Of a stretch of 64,000 bases of DNA, positions 43,174 through 56,009 are shown piece by piece (the stretch's first letter is position 1; every line of letters starts with the position of its first letter). This DNA is from Gonium pectorale (taxonomy: Eukaryota; Chlorophyta; Chlorophyceae; Chlamydomonadales; Volvocaceae), in assembly GCA_001584585.1 (NCBI GenBank), contig LSYV01000072.1, positions 299,115 through 363,114 on the forward strand, read 5' to 3'. A program made the position numbers and the translations under genes. The notes beneath the pieces are model-generated. The model made no database searches. It had not been told where the DNA came from and saw only the letters and a list, made by a program, of their open reading frames with translations.

Positions 43174-46100
43174 CTACGCCCGTCGGCCGCCGCGCGCCCC
43201 ACCGCCAGCGCCCGCCGCCTGAGCCGTGGGGCCGCCGTTGCCTCCCGTCAGGAGGTTCACCACGCGCTGCGTCGGCCACAGAGCCAGCGCGAAGATGGGC
43301 AGGTGCTGCAGGGAGACGCCCCGCCCGACTACTCGGTCTGCAGCGCAGTGCGGGAGCGCAGCGGGGGCCGCGAGGGGCAGCCAGGCGCAGCGAGGGGGGT
43401 CGAGCGCTGAACTGGGTGCTACGGGCGAAGCGTGAGAAGCGCGTCGGTACACAGGTGCACGCGGCGTGGGTCAGGCGGAAATGGCATCAAGCTCCGGCCT
43501 GTGCCGCACTCATGGGGGCTCCCACTCCCGAGTCAGCCGCATACCCCGACTGGCCGTACGCGCGCCAGGCACGCCGTTCGCTCGCCCACTCCGTCACTAC
43601 CATGCCACCCACCTGCTTTCCCAGGCGTCCCCGCCTGGCACAACTCTCCTCCCGTCCCCACCCCACCCCCACCGCACAACGCACCGCACCCCCCCCTCGT
43701 TCGCCGGAGCCCGTCCATCCCCGCGCCCGCCCCCGCCCGCCCGCTGCCCCACCGTGCACCGCGTTGACGTCCGAGTCGCAGGCCACCAGTATGTACACGG
43801 GGAACAGCACCGCCAGCACGGCCGCCCCGGGGTAGAAGGACAGCAGCACTGTGGAGAGGGCCATGGGTAGGCCGAAGCCTGTTGGGGAGGCAGGGGTTGG
43901 TGCCGGAGAGGGTGGCCGGGGGGGTAGGTAAGGAGGCAGTGATTAGCCCAAGCGGAGGGGGCCGCCGAGCGACCCTCACAAAGGGAGCCACGGAGCCGGG
44001 CAGCGAGGGAGGCGTGTGGGCGGGCGGGCGGTTGCGGAGGCAAGGGCAGGAGCACCGTGGAGAGGACCGGGAGCAGGCTGAAGCCGGCGCTCATCGGCGG
44101 CAGGGAGGGGAAGGGGAGTAAGAGCGCTGCAGCATGCGATATGCTTGGGCATGCAGGTGCGCGCTGGGAGATACGGTGCGTGGAATAACAGTAGCGTTGG
44201 GCGAGAAGGCGAGAGGCCGGTGCCGTTCTCCGCATGCCTCCTACGTGGACGCGACCTGTCACTGCCGGCACGTACATTGAGACCGCCGCCAGGCGCGATC
44301 GACGCGGCCAACACTGCGTAGCGGCGCATGCGGAGCCGCGCCTCGGGGTGAGGGGGGGGGCGGTCAGACGCCCGACGCGACAGCGACCGCGACCGCGCAC
44401 ACCCACCCGCGAAGAAGGCCCAGCGGCGCTCAAAGTACGCGAGGCGCTCCGTGAGTCGCACGCCCTGCAGCGCCCACTTGTAGTCGTAGCAGTAGTACGC
44501 GTACAGCCACGATAGGAACAGCACGTTCAGCACGCCGCCTGTCAGCGGGGGGGGGGGCAGGCGGGGCCAGGCCGCGGGTGCGGGTCTTACGACGGTCAGG
44601 GAGGGGCGGGCGGGCAGTTGCGTCGGGGGGTGGGGGTGCGGCGCGAGCGGCTCTTGCTCCAGGGCATCAGGGATGACGAGGCACCGTGCAGGGAACAGCC
44701 CGTTCGGGACGCTTGCGGATGGCGCGGGCGGGCGAGCGTTAGCGGCTTTCCACAGGGCAAGGTCGCCAGAGGAATACCGGTAGTAGCGCAACCGGCTTGA
44801 CGAGAGCTCTGGAACCGGGGACCGTGGCTGCAGGCGCTCAGGAACGCGGCTCTGCCAGTAAGGCCGCACCAGAAAAGGTTTTGCGCAAATGCCCGGCAAG
44901 ACAACACTCAGCCCGTGGGCCGGTCCAAAGGGCACGGGCCCACTGACGTTGAGCTTAGCACCTTCGCTGGGCTGCGGTTGCCCTCCCTCGGTATCGGGGG
45001 ACCTGCCTCGCACACGTCGTCTTGAAGCCCACGTCTTGGGTCCGGCCGCAGCAGCATTCCCATGTTAGGACATCCCATCCGGCAGGTCCAGGCTGACAGC
45101 GCCGTGAATGTTCCCCGCACCTGGCCCTCACCATTCTTGCACACAACCACGCACCTACGTACGGCAGCCGCCCCACCAGGCTGACTTCAGCGAAGAACAC
45201 GTTGAACAGCACCACGCGGTACACCTCCTGGGCCACATCCTCCAGGCCGCCGGCGCCGCCGCTTCCTGTGCCTCCACCGCCGGCGCCCTGACCTCCAGCC
45301 CTGGCCCCTGCAGCGAGGCGAGGGGCGCAGGCGCGAAGCCGTTGCTAGTTACATCAGCATGGCCCAGGGTTAGCGGGGAGACCGAGGGGTGGTGTAGCCT
45401 CACGCGGTCGGAGTGCGGGAGGAACAGCATGGAGCGGGCGCAGCCCCAGCGGATTCCCAACACGTAACCAATAAAAAAGAAACACAGACACATGGACTGG
45501 GCGCATGTGAGCGCAACTGAGAACGCGGGCCACGGGCGTACCTGGTGCCGCCTGGCCGCCTGGCTGCTGTTGCTGCTGTTGCTGCTTTACCAGGTAGGCT
45601 GTCTTGGCGATGTCATTGTAGCTGCAGGCGGCCACGGCCCACGGGGTACCCTGCTTGTTAGCTTCTGGGGATGGCCTGCAGCAACTTTTCACCCCTTCAG
45701 CATCCGCACGCTCGATAATAGTGTAGATGTTTCCTCTTGTTGCGGGTTTCTCTACCTCCGGAAGCCATTCAGATTGCGAAGCGCAGCATGGCTGCCGCCG
45801 GGTGCACCCACCCTCGCCATCAGACGGCCCCTTCCGGCCCTCCCAGATCCTCCCCGGCATTGCCTCGCGTGGGCAGCACGCACACTCCAACGCAGCCACA
45901 ACATCTACACACGCCCGTGTACAGGTTACTTGCCCGCTACTTGCTTGCACACAGTCTGTTTTGAGACGCTGCTTGCACACACAACACGCCCTGATATCCT
46001 CGTGCGCGCCAACCCGCCAGCAAGTCAGTTGGCAGTTACCAACCCACATTCCGAAGCTGACCAGCATGGTGACCAGGTAGACGGGCAGCAGCCACGCCCC

Positions 46101-47034
46101 GTGGAACAGCAGCCGCAGCAGCCAGTCCGCGCCGCCCGCCAGCAGCCCGCCCAGAACGGGAGCCACCAGGAAGCGGAGCACCCAACCCAGCCCTGGGGAC
46201 AGCGCGCGATCCCACAGCAGGATGCTGTGGTCGGCGGGGAGGGCAGGAGGACGGCGAGGATCGCGGGAGGGAGGGATGTAAGCGGAGGGGCCGGGTGGGG
46301 GTGGGGATGGGAGAGGTAGCGGGCGACGGCGGGCCGCGCGAAAGCAGCTAGGGGACAGGGGGCAGGGGATGCATGGTCGGCGATCCGCGGCGGCTGCGGC
46401 GGCTGCGGAGTGTGGAGGATTACGGCGCAGGGCTACCGCACGCCTCGGCCTCCTTGCGGTTGTGTACCATGTAGCGCATGCCCGGTTGTGCCCCTGGTTG
46501 TGCCACTGGTGACTGGTCTAGTCGCGCCCCGCCCCCTCGTGTGGGACCGCCGCAAGCCGGCCCTCCGCACCTTCCCAGGAGGATGCCCCCGTTGAGCCCC
46601 AGGCAGTGGGCCACGGACCTCTGCATGGCCGGCGCGGAAAGCGGGTGCCAGCGGGGCGGAGCCGGGGCACGGAGGCAGGGCAAGGGTCAAGGGGGCAAGA
46701 AGCAGTCCTTGTGGAGGTGGGCGGCAGCCACAGTGACCTGCGTTGTGCGCCAGTCTCAGGCTTTAGTGCTCGGCATCATAGTTCCCAGCCCCGGACACCC
46801 TCCCTTCGTGCCACAAAACGGACAGTCTCCCTTCGCGCCACGAGAGGCTTGTGCATGGAGCGCTTCAATTCTCAGTGTACTGCAGATTGGGGCGGGTTGC
46901 TGGGACCCAAGAGGCAAGGTTTCATTGGGGGCTCAACTCACCCCCAGCGCCTTGCTGCCATCCAGCGCCAGGAACACCACGCAGCGGTGGACGTGCAGGG
47001 ACTCCCATATCCCCAGGCACCTGACATACAGCAT
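43174..47034 (-). CDS. EI24: EI24/EPG-4-like endoplasmic-reticulum membrane protein
   Basis: Eight exons on the minus strand: 47034-46942, 46620-46571, 46224-46044, 45650-45542, 45307-45155, 44538-44407, 43878-43760, 43305-43174 (322 residues). All phases fit. The start is ATG 47034 (MLYVRCLGIWESLHVHRCVV). Family landmarks in order: HCLGLNGGILLGSILLW; long hydrophobic segments (RFLVAPVLGGLLAGG, AWLLPVYLVTMLVSFGMW); YNDIAK; a Gln-rich loop; VLFNVFFAEVSLVGRLPYV; WLYAYYCYDYKWALQGVRL; ERLAYFERRWAFFAGFGLP; VLFPVYILVACDSD; and a final hydrophobic run with PTQRVVNLL. EI24 (EPG-4 in worm) is a multispanning ER protein needed for autophagy and ER-mitochondria contacts. The exon 4 acceptor is the weakest junction: 45650 keeps phase, whereas the C-rich-looking site at 45621 does not. 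The gene is divergent from the hydroxylase gene. Confidence 0.88.
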
Positions 47035-47659
47035 GTTGCAAGGGGCGAGGATGCTGACATGAAGAGATGGCAGCGTTGACTCGGCTATGCGTCAGGGGGC
47101 AGGTGCATCGCTTGCGTGTGCATGGTGCCTAGGTAGGGTTTGATGCGCACCAGAGCGTGGCCGACTGCTTTAGCATAGTCCGTACGCCACAGCGGTCTCA
47201 GCGCATGGTGTTCGCGGTAAGAGAGGGTCGGAGGAGGGCCTCGAGCGCGCGCCCATGCAATAGCGGAGAAGAAAGTAGTAAGACCACTAATGAAACTGAC
47301 AATATACGGTACGCCTGGAATCCCTGTGGCCCTGTGCAAGCCCCTCCGTCGTCCGTCCTCTCTCGAGGGTTGGTTGAAATAAATCCAAAACGGTTGTGTA
47401 TGCCTTGCGGACAGAAACTAGCAGCAGGTACAAGAATATAGTGCTCTTTACTCTCTGGGCATCGTCCTGGCCAACTTAAACGCCTTGCTCGTGCAACATC
47501 CCAGCTAGTACTCTCGGAACGCGTGTATTGTCCTTCATTGCAATTGGCTCTCTCTAGCAAGGGAGAGGAGGGTCTAAGCTGTAGGCAGCACAGCCTGTCC
47601 GTGCTATGCCACACGACTATTCGGCACGCTGTCGCAGCTAGCATTATCAGCAAGTCAAA
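47035..47659. promoter_or_regulatory. Shared 625-base region between divergent EI24-like and hydroxylase genes
   Basis: The two starts face away from each other, so this region must contain both promoters and 5' UTRs. It is less GC-rich than the flanking exons and contains an AATATACGGTACG stretch near 47300. No specific element can be assigned. Confidence 0.45.
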
Positions 47660-50600
47660 ATGCGGAAGCACAGTCACACGGCCAAGCAGCTAAAGTTCCT
47701 GTCGCCCAGGGCGCGAAAGCTGCTCTCGGTGCTGTTCGCCGCGGGTCTGTTCTTTCTTGCGCTGCTGTCGCTCAGCCACTATGTCAAGGATCCGGAGACG
47801 GTCACGTCAGCAGCAGGTGGTGGCAAGGCCACGGCTGGCGGCAAGTCCCGACGGGGCCTCATCTCGTCCGTGGGGCGGATCGCCACGCACCAGACGGCAG
47901 CGGGGGCAAGCTCCGGCACCCCGCAGCCGGTGAAGCTGCTTCTGGCTAGTCATAACAGGCTGTTCTGGTACTTTGTGGAGAACAGCACCGTCCAGGTCCT
48001 GCACGAGGGGCAGGTACGGCGGTACAGTCGCCGTTGACGCGCACCGCCGTGCAGGTACATGCACGCTCCCGCCCCCCACGCCCACTACCCCTTGCGGGGA
48101 CTGATCCCAAACGCAACAGGGCGTGCACTATGGCGTGTTTCCTGGGGAGCACACTCCTGGGGGGAGGCTGAAGACCGTGTGGAACGTGATCCGGCCGCAC
48201 AACTGGCACCCAAAGACCAGCGAGGAGCACCTGGTGCAGTTTGATGCAGACACAGGTGGGTTTAGAGGGCGGTGGCCGTGCTTGCGGCCGCAGAGCTGGG
48301 AGGCGGCACCCGGCTTTGGCTACGCACAGGCTGTTATAGAGTATGGCGTGGTGGACTGGCGCGGCGGTGCGTTGCGGCGCGCCTGCCCATGGCCCTCGCC
48401 TCGCCGCACCATCGTGCTCCGTGTGGGCGGCCTCAATATTGTGCCACGTGCGGATGGCCTCAGCATTCTGGTAATGGATGGATGGCCGCGGCTTCCCGCA
48501 AGGTGATTGTGGCTAGTTAGGGGCGGAGGAAGCGAAGGCACCGAGAGGGGAGCCTTGGTCCCTGGCCGATGTCGGGGATGGAGCGTTACTAACAGGTGCA
48601 TTTGACGCTTAGCGTGAGGACCCGCCCAACCTCGCAGCCCACGTTGCAGCCTCCTGCAGCCTCCTCCTGCTGCAGCCATAGGCCGGCCATGGGGCACGTT
48701 GCCTGACCGCCTGCTGCCGTTCCTGCCCGCCTGTCCGTAGGGGCGGAGGTCAGCCGGGTGCGGTTAGAGTCGCGCTTCACGCACGATGCGGTGGGTGACG
48801 CCATGCGGCTGCATGTATGGGGTGGGGTGAGGTGGGGTGGGCAACAACGCGGCTGCGTCGTGGGGATGTGGGTCAAGGTCGAAGAGGATGCCATGCAGGG
48901 CATTGCGCGCAGAGGAGGTGCCTCTGTCTTATCTTGGGAGGGTGTGAAAGGGCGTTTGCTGTAGCCCCGGCTGGTGTGTGCCAGGGACTGTCATTCCACC
49001 CGCAGCACCTTAGCAACGCCAGCGCTCCATTCGGATCGGAGGCGCACAGCGCAGGAGGCGGAGGCCTCCCGAGCAGCATTGCTAGTTGCTACTGACCTCG
49101 AAGGGGTCACACACTCGGGAAATGGGTGCGGCCTAGGGGCGCTCTGCGCCCCACGCACAGCCCTTGAGCACGGGGTCTCTGTACAGGCAACCGTGCCGAG
49201 GCAGGCCCTGCACGCCCCTCTCTCGCCGCCGTCGCAGGTGCGGCGCGGCGACAAGGTGTACGTGGCCAACACGGAGGGCGGCGAGGTGCAGGAGCTCAGC
49301 TTCCCCACCATGAAGAAGGTGCGGCGGGGAGGGATGGATTCCACCTGGCTTGTCCTCCTGCAATTGGCGGGCGCTGCCAATCACCGCCTCGCCCCCCGTC
49401 CCCTCCCACCCGCAGCTCCGCTCCATGCGGCTATTCACACTGCGGCAGCACGTCAACACCCTGGCGCCGCTGGAGGACGGCGCGGTGTGGGTGGTGCTGC
49501 ACAACCTGGGGCAGGTGGGGGTGGTGGCCGCAGGCGCTGGGGGTGGGGGCCGAAGGAGTTGACGAGGTCATGAGGGTCGTTGTTGCCTGAACGTGGAACG
49601 GAACGTGGAGGGGCAGGAGCAGAAGGAGCAGCCTCCCACGATGTCGCCGCAGGGTGGCAAGGCGCAGTAGGAGGCGATGATGTCGGCAACACACTCCCCC
49701 GGACCATACTTCAGCCCGCTCGCTGCACTGTCCTGAAAGCCGATCCCTCTCCACCCGCCTACCAGATGGGACGGGCGCTCGGGCGGAAGGGACCCTGGCC
49801 TTCTCGGGGCCCGGTCGTTGGGTTTCAGGCTTTCCAGCGGGCTTCTTCGCGGGTTCTGGGGCCCGGACTACGAAGGGACACCCGAGGGACCGCTGGGAGC
49901 CTTTCGCTTCTAGGGATCGGGATGACATGCGCCTACTGTGAACGCCTTTCGATCCTCTGGCCCCCGCCCCCGCCACATCGCCACATCGCAGAGCGACGCC
50001 GTCAAGGTGGACCTAACCGCGCGCCCGGAGCCGCGCGTGGCCGCCACCCTCAAGTCCGTGGGCACCAAGTCGCACGGCCTGGTGGCGTGGCGCTCGCAGT
50101 TCGTGCTGCTGGACAGCGAGAACAGCGGGCTGGTGGCCATCGACCCGGCCAGCGGGGTGCTCACGCGGCTGTGGCAGGTGGGGCGCTATGTTGGCGGCCG
50201 GCGGCGGCATGGCCACATGTCTGTAGCAGGGGAGGGAGGTGCAGTGCCGGCGGGTGGAGGCGGGGAGGGGAAAGGAGGGGAGAGGTCGCAAAGGCGGCGG
50301 GGGGAGGGGGTACAGAGGCGGTGGGGCGGGGCGGGGAAGGGAGGGGAGAGGGCGCACGGCGGTGGGGCGGGCCGGGGATGGGAGGGGGGAGGGGTGCAGA
50401 GCGGTTGCCGCGGCCGGGTAGGGGGGAAGGGGGATGCGCGCCCAGCGGCACGGACGGCCCGGTGGGCTGCGGGGGACGTGCAGGGAAGAGGTCGGAGGAT
50501 GGCAGAGCGACGCCGTCGCCATGCGATGCGCACCGCGAGTCACCCCGCCGCTGTGGACTTGGCCAGGCGCACTTGTGTACATCCGCGTGCACACGGTGCT

Positions 50601-53600
50601 AGGGCCGCCGGCGCTTTCGCGGCATCCCGTGGGCGCAGCTCGTACCGGCATGCCTTGTCATCCATGCGCGCATTCGCTCCGCGCCCTCACCCCGCCACGC
50701 GCCCTGGATGAGATGAAGAAACGCTGACGGAACGGAGCCAACGCCAGGCCTTTTTCATCAAACTAGTCATCACATGGTGCGGCCCTCGCAGGCCCCCGCC
50801 AGTGAGGCCCCCCCGAAGTTCCTCAAGGGCCTGTGTGTGGTGGACGACGTGGCGTACTTTGGGGTCAACGTGTGGGGCAGCCGGGAGGCGCGCGACAGCC
50901 CCACTAACGACGGTGGGGCGGGGCGGGGCTGCATAGGGCCTGCTGCAGGGGCGGCAGTGCTGGACTGCGGGCGCGGCTGAGGCGGAGGCGGAGGCCGGTC
51001 TGCATGCCGCCGCGCGTGCGGCTGCGCCTCCGGCGCTGGGCTGGAACGGAGTCCGGGGCGCGGGCCTTTTACTGCTTCTCCTCGTCGGTCTCGTCCTCCT
51101 CCTCACCTAACAGCTTCAGAACCCCCCACAGCACGCAGCCTGCAGCGGGCGGGACCTCCCTGCAGCCTGCCGCCGCTCGTAGATACTGAACCCTGTCTGT
51201 CTGACCGTCCCGAATTCCCGTTGCGCCCTGCCCCAACCGACCCCACACCCACCCACCCAGCTGAGCTGGCGGCTGTGGACCTGGCGACCGGCCGCCTGCT
51301 GTGGCGCCGCAGTGTGCCCACGCACGGCCTGCTTAACATCGTGGCGGCGCCGCACCTGGGCGAGCAGTCCACATACCGGGCGATGGCCTCCGCCGGCGGT
51401 GTCGCCGCACCCTCCGCCGCTATCGGCACCATCCGGGACGCCGACGCCGCGGCGGCGGCGGTCGGCGCCGGCGCGCTGGACCGCGGCGCGGCGTCCGCGG
51501 GCGGCCGCCAGCGCCGCGGCGGCCGACGGCGAGAGGCCGCCGAGCAGGCAAAGGCCGGCAAGATCGCTGCCACCAGCGGCGGCGGCAGTGACGTCACGGA
51601 CGCGGAGCTGGTGGGCGGCATCAACGACACCCGCGTTATCGCGGCGACGCAGCAACTGATCGACATGGGGTACCGGCCGCGGACGAACGGCCGCTGGTCG
51701 TCGGGCCTGCCGCGACTGGACCTCAAGATCAAGGACACCCCGCAGGTCGGTGCGCCGCTCCCCGCCCCCGCTCCCCCCCAGGGCTTCTCAACTGAGAATG
51801 CCTTCCAACCCTCTCCCCGCCCCCAGCGGCGGACTAACCACACACAGTTCTATGGCTCGAAAGCTCTACACACACCCGGGGTTAACAGCACGCGTCCTGG
51901 GTCAGATGCGGAACAGCGGACCACCTGCGCTTGTGGGGGCTGCCCTCAACTGCTTTGTGCGTGCCTTGCGACGCCCGCGCTGCAGGGCTGGGAGGCGGGC
52001 ATCTCGCTGCCGCTCCTGCGGGTCAACATCGAGAAGCTGCGGGTGGGTGCGGAGGGCAGGGCGGGTGGCGCGGCGTTGTGCATGGGCGGGATGGAGCATG
52101 GGTTTGCGGGGGTCGTCGATCATGGGCGGGATCGAGCATGGGCGGTGATGGCCGGGTGTGCGGGGGTTGAGGGCTTGTGGCGTTTGGAGGTGTACGGGCG
52201 GGGCGGGGAGAGGCGTTGGCTCCGATAAGCAGGCGTGCTTCGTGCCTGTGGTGGACGGACCCACGGGCATGGGCCTACCTAGTCCCCACGACGTAGCACT
52301 ACAACCCGGCAAGCAGTACCAGTGTAATGCTGCCATGGTGTCGCTGTGCCGTCCCGTTGGGAACACTGCCTGCTCTGTATCGCAACTTTCCGCCTCCGCC
52401 CTCCCGCCGCCCACCCGCCCGCCGCCCGCCCTCCCGCCGCCCACCCGCCCCCCCACGCCTGCAGGAGCGCGTGCTCAGCATGGACGATGACATGTGGAAC
52501 CCCCTCGCGGCGAGCGCAAGGACGAACGCCGGCATAGACGGCCGCAAGGACAACATGAACAAGTGAGCGCGGGCGGGTGGGCGGGCCGGGGGGGGGGGCG
52601 GACGGGCGCGTGGGCGGGGGGCCGCGGGGGCGGACGGGCGCGTTGATGTGCGACGGTGGGCATGGCCGACTGGCGGGGGCGGGCGCAGCAGGTGTGACGT
52701 TGGGCAGCGTACTGTGGGTTCGAGTGCAGCTGGGTGGGGTGCAGCCTGCAGTCCGACTGAGCCCGACTTGGCTCGAAGCCGGTATCCTCGCCTTTGCGCG
52801 TTGCTGCGGCAGGGGCGGCCCTCCACGTTGCCCTGCCCTGCCCTCCTTGTTGCAATGACTGCGCGGCGCAGGTACAAGCCCGGCGTGGAGGCGCTGTACA
52901 TGGTGTTCTCGGATCAGAGTACGGAGAACGTGTACCGCTTTCCGTACTACGAGTACTTCAAGGACGTGGTGGAGCCACTCATTGAGCAGGTGATGGGGTC
53001 GTGCGAGGCGCGCTTGGGAGCGGTATTGAAGAAGGAAAACGAGTCGCCTTTGTTTTTGGCATGGGGGGGGGCGGGAGGTACCCAAGAAGGATTGCGGTTC
53101 CGTGAGACTCGGCCGAAGCCAAGGCGCCGGCTGTCGAGACGTCGCGGCGATCCCGGGATCTCCCGCTCGGGCCTGGTCGCCGCGGTTCCTTTCCTTTGAC
53201 CGCTCCGGGCCCATCATCCTCCTTGACGCACTCGGCCCGGCTGCTCCCCGGGTAGGCTGCGCGCCTGCGTGAGTTGTGCCGCCCTGACCCTGGCTCACTC
53301 GATGCATGGTCGCGATCACGGCAAGCCGGCGCCCCTCCCCCGTGGCTCCTTTACCCCTTTATCTACCCACCCACCCGGCTTTTGCAGATCGTGGGCAAGG
53401 AGGACATGAACAAGGTGGTGCGGCTGCAGTTTGCGCGCATGAAGCCCGGCTCCGAGATCAAGGCGCACAAGGACATGGGAGGATACGCGCGGGTGAGGGG
53501 CCGCCCGTTGCCGCAATACTGCGTGGCTGGGGGCAATGACCGGCTCTTACGGCGCACTGCTGAAGACGTTTGGCAGGGAGATCCGTACTGCACCTGCGCA

Positions 53601-54560
53601 GTTGAATCCACGGCAGCCCGTGCCGAGCAGCACCGACGCGCCGGGCAGGCACTCTCGCCTTGGGCACCTGTGTGCACCTGTTACGCACACGCCAGTTGTC
53701 CCGATCCCATCTCCATTGCCGCCCGCTCGCCGGCTGCCGCCCACACGCCCGCCCGCCTGCCTCGACAGTTCGCGCACCGCATCCACCTGCCGGTCATCAC
53801 GCACCCCAACGTCAGCTTCCTGGTCTGCCCCAACATGGAGCGCCAGCGCGCGCAGCGGCGCATGGCCGCCGGCGAGGGCGACTGCGCGCAGATCCCCATG
53901 GAGGCGGGCATGGTGTTCGAGGTGCGTGTGTGTATGTGTGGCGTCGCCCACGTTGTGGCGTTGTCTGCGCATGCGACGGCGTGCTTGGTCTCAGCCTTGG
54001 GAGGTAGTGGGTTTGGAAGGCAGCCTCCTTTCCCGACCGTCGACACAACAGGCTGAGCGCGGATGGTGGAGGGGAGGGGTCGGGGTAGGGTCCCGAGGTC
54101 GCATCAGCCTTTGGAGGCGGGTGGCGCAGCTGACAACCTGACAATGTCTTTGTAGCAATGCGCACAGGATGGGGTTTATGAGCTCATTATCCCGCATGCA
54201 CCTCCCCCGCTGCAACACTCTCTCAAACACCGCGCGGCAGGCATCTGCTTTGCAGCGGCTCCTCATCGCACCACGGTGTTGCGGGCCCACCACCTCACCC
54301 TACAACTGCGGCCCCGTTCCGCCCGCCACGCAAACCTCCGCCACACCCGTCCCCGCCCGCACCACCCTTCCGCCCCCTCCCAGCTGAACAACCGCGTGCT
54401 GCACAAGGTGCTCAACCGGAGCCAGGTCAAGCGCGTGCAGCTGGTGGTGGACGTGGCGGAGACGCCGCGCACGCCGCGCCGCCTCAAGCCGGGGACCGTC
54501 TGCAACTACCAGAACGCCGTGGTGGTGTGCCCCAAGGACAGCGTGCTGCCGCTGAGCTAG
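47660..54560 (+). CDS. Type II membrane protein: repeat/propeller-like region + aspartyl/asparaginyl beta-hydroxylase domain
   Basis: Fourteen phase-consistent exons: 47660-48013, 48120-48255, 48741-48790, 49238-49318, 49416-49514, 49992-50177, 50792-50912, 51261-51745, 51986-52042, 52465-52562, 52872-52989, 53388-53492, 53769-53921, 54384-54560 (739 residues). The start is ATG 47660; a basic N-terminus precedes one membrane segment at about residues 20-41 (LLSVLFAAGLFFLALLSLSH), as in Golgi/ER type II proteins. Residues of about 100-470 have repeated beta-strand patterns of propeller type (GDKVYVANTEGGEVQELSFP, GLVAIDPASGVLTRLWQ, LAAVDLATGRLLWRRSVP). The C-terminus is an Asp/Asn beta-hydroxylase-type 2-oxoglutarate/iron dioxygenase domain: RMKPGSEIKAHKDMGGYARF, HRIHLPVI and LNNRVLHKVLNRS, which supply the expected His ligands. 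Exon 3 ends at GATGCG|GTGGGT so that FTHDA joins VRRGDK. The substrate is unknown; secreted or lumenal protein hydroxylation is the natural inference. Confidence 0.85.
50228..50430 (+). repeat. G-rich polypurine tract inside an intron of the hydroxylase gene
   Basis: Within the 614-base intron 50178-50791, the plus strand is a long run of G3-G6 blocks with A. It includes recurring GGCGGTGGGGCGGG and GGGGAGGGG-like units. Many closely spaced G-runs make it prone to quadruplex formation in the transcript. It is noncoding. Confidence 0.7.
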
Positions 54561-56009
54561 CGGTGGTGGACGCGGCTGGCGGGCGGGCGGGCGGGACGGC
54601 GGGACGGCGGCGGCATGTCAGAGTGGGGGCCTGACGACTGTCGCCCGGAGCGCCGCGCCATCGTTGCCGCTTGAGTTCTTGTGACCTCCTCATGACGGGC
54701 AGGGGACTGCGCACTGCCGCAGCGCCAGCGATGGCGGCCTCTAGTGGACGGCGGCGGTGGCGGTAGCGGCGCCTGATGAATGCCGCCTTGTGGGGCTGCC
54801 GCCGCGCGAGCGGGCGGTGGGGCTGCCGGGCCTGGAGGGGCAAGGTGGGCTCCCAGCTCGTCGGCCGCGTGCGCCAGAGTATGCCGCCGGGCGCCCCGTG
54901 TAGGTCCGCCCTCATTGACTCCGTTACTCATGATGGGCAGCTCGAGGGGAGTGGCGGCTTGAGCGCTGGTGGATGGGTCCGGTGTGCGCTTGCTCAAGGG
55001 GGCGGCGGTGGCGGCGGGCATACGTCTTGGGGCGCCGGCTGCCCAGCGCATTCGGCTCTGGTCACGGCTGTGGTGGGCACCGGTGTTGCCGTGGAGGCGC
55101 GGTGGCGAGCCGCACGCCGAGCGCACGGTACGCTCTGCACATCTGCCAGTCGGATCGGGGTTGGCTGTCAAAGATAGGGCATGGCTTCTGTATGCAGGAC
55201 ACATGGCTACCTTTGCGCTTCAACACAAACTAGCTTGTTGTCTGGTGCAACGCTATGTTATTTAGGTCATATGACGTGCGCGAGAGGCTGCAAACTGCCC
55301 CTTGCTCGTGCGCTGCGTGCGTGCAAGAAGGGCGCGTGATCACGTGTCGTTGAGCGTCGGGGTCAAGGGCTTGACCCCATTCTTCCTTGGCTGCGAAAGC
55401 AGTGGTGGGGCTTCCCTCCCCCATCTGACTGTTCCAGTGCGGCGGCGTGCTCCTTGGGGCAGCCCTCAAGGGGCGAGGGAAGGCAGGGGAGTGCAGAGCC
55501 GGGCCCGCGGATTCTTTCTTGAGCCCGACACTGCGATGCAGGGTCGAGCACCTTGCTCCGATTTCGTGTGCAGAATGTTGTTCTTTGGGGACCATCGGGG
55601 AACTGCTGGGGTGCGTGCATGTGCGGTCGACCCACGGGGCGGCGTCTTACACGGCCTTGCCTCTTCAATGGCCCTTTCGGCCGCTGCTATGGCATAGCGT
55701 TGTTCCTTGCCTTCTTCTATACAGCGATGTCTAGCAACAGGAAGTGGCCGCTACGGTATTGGCAACGAAGGTTCCGGGATCGTTCTGGCAGCGCAATTCC
55801 ATGCGGCAGCCCTATTTTCCTGACCATTTTATGAATATGTAAAGAACTCCCAACGTCGGATTGCTCCAATTCAGGTCTTGTAGGAAAGCCTCCAAGAATG
55901 TCGCAGATGTTGCTTTCCCATCGTCTTCAGCGGCCGACCGCCCGTGGGCAATCCCAGCGGTGTCGCACATCACGGATCCGGATTGTTGTCCAAGCGCGAC
56001 AGAAGGTGG
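54561..56009. other. 3' UTR of the hydroxylase gene and promoter of the glucokinase gene
   Basis: No phase-consistent exon is seen. The TGTAA at 55838-55842 is the only strong poly(A) signal and would give a 3' UTR of about 1.3 kb, leaving about 150 bases as intergenic and 5' UTR before ATG 56010. Confidence 0.45.
55838..55842 (+). promoter_or_regulatory. Candidate TGTAA poly(A) signal of the hydroxylase gene
   Basis: TGTAA in an AT-rich setting (TATGAATATGTAAAGAAC), about 1.28 kb after the stop at 54560. The long distance makes it plausible but not certain. Confidence 0.4.

Noticed and set aside
45621..45650. EI24 exon 4 starting at 45621 (directly at TAC AAT GAC)
   Set aside because: It would match land-plant spacing better but needs two spare bases from exon 3, whose only good donor leaves none. 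The acceptor at 45651 keeps phase.
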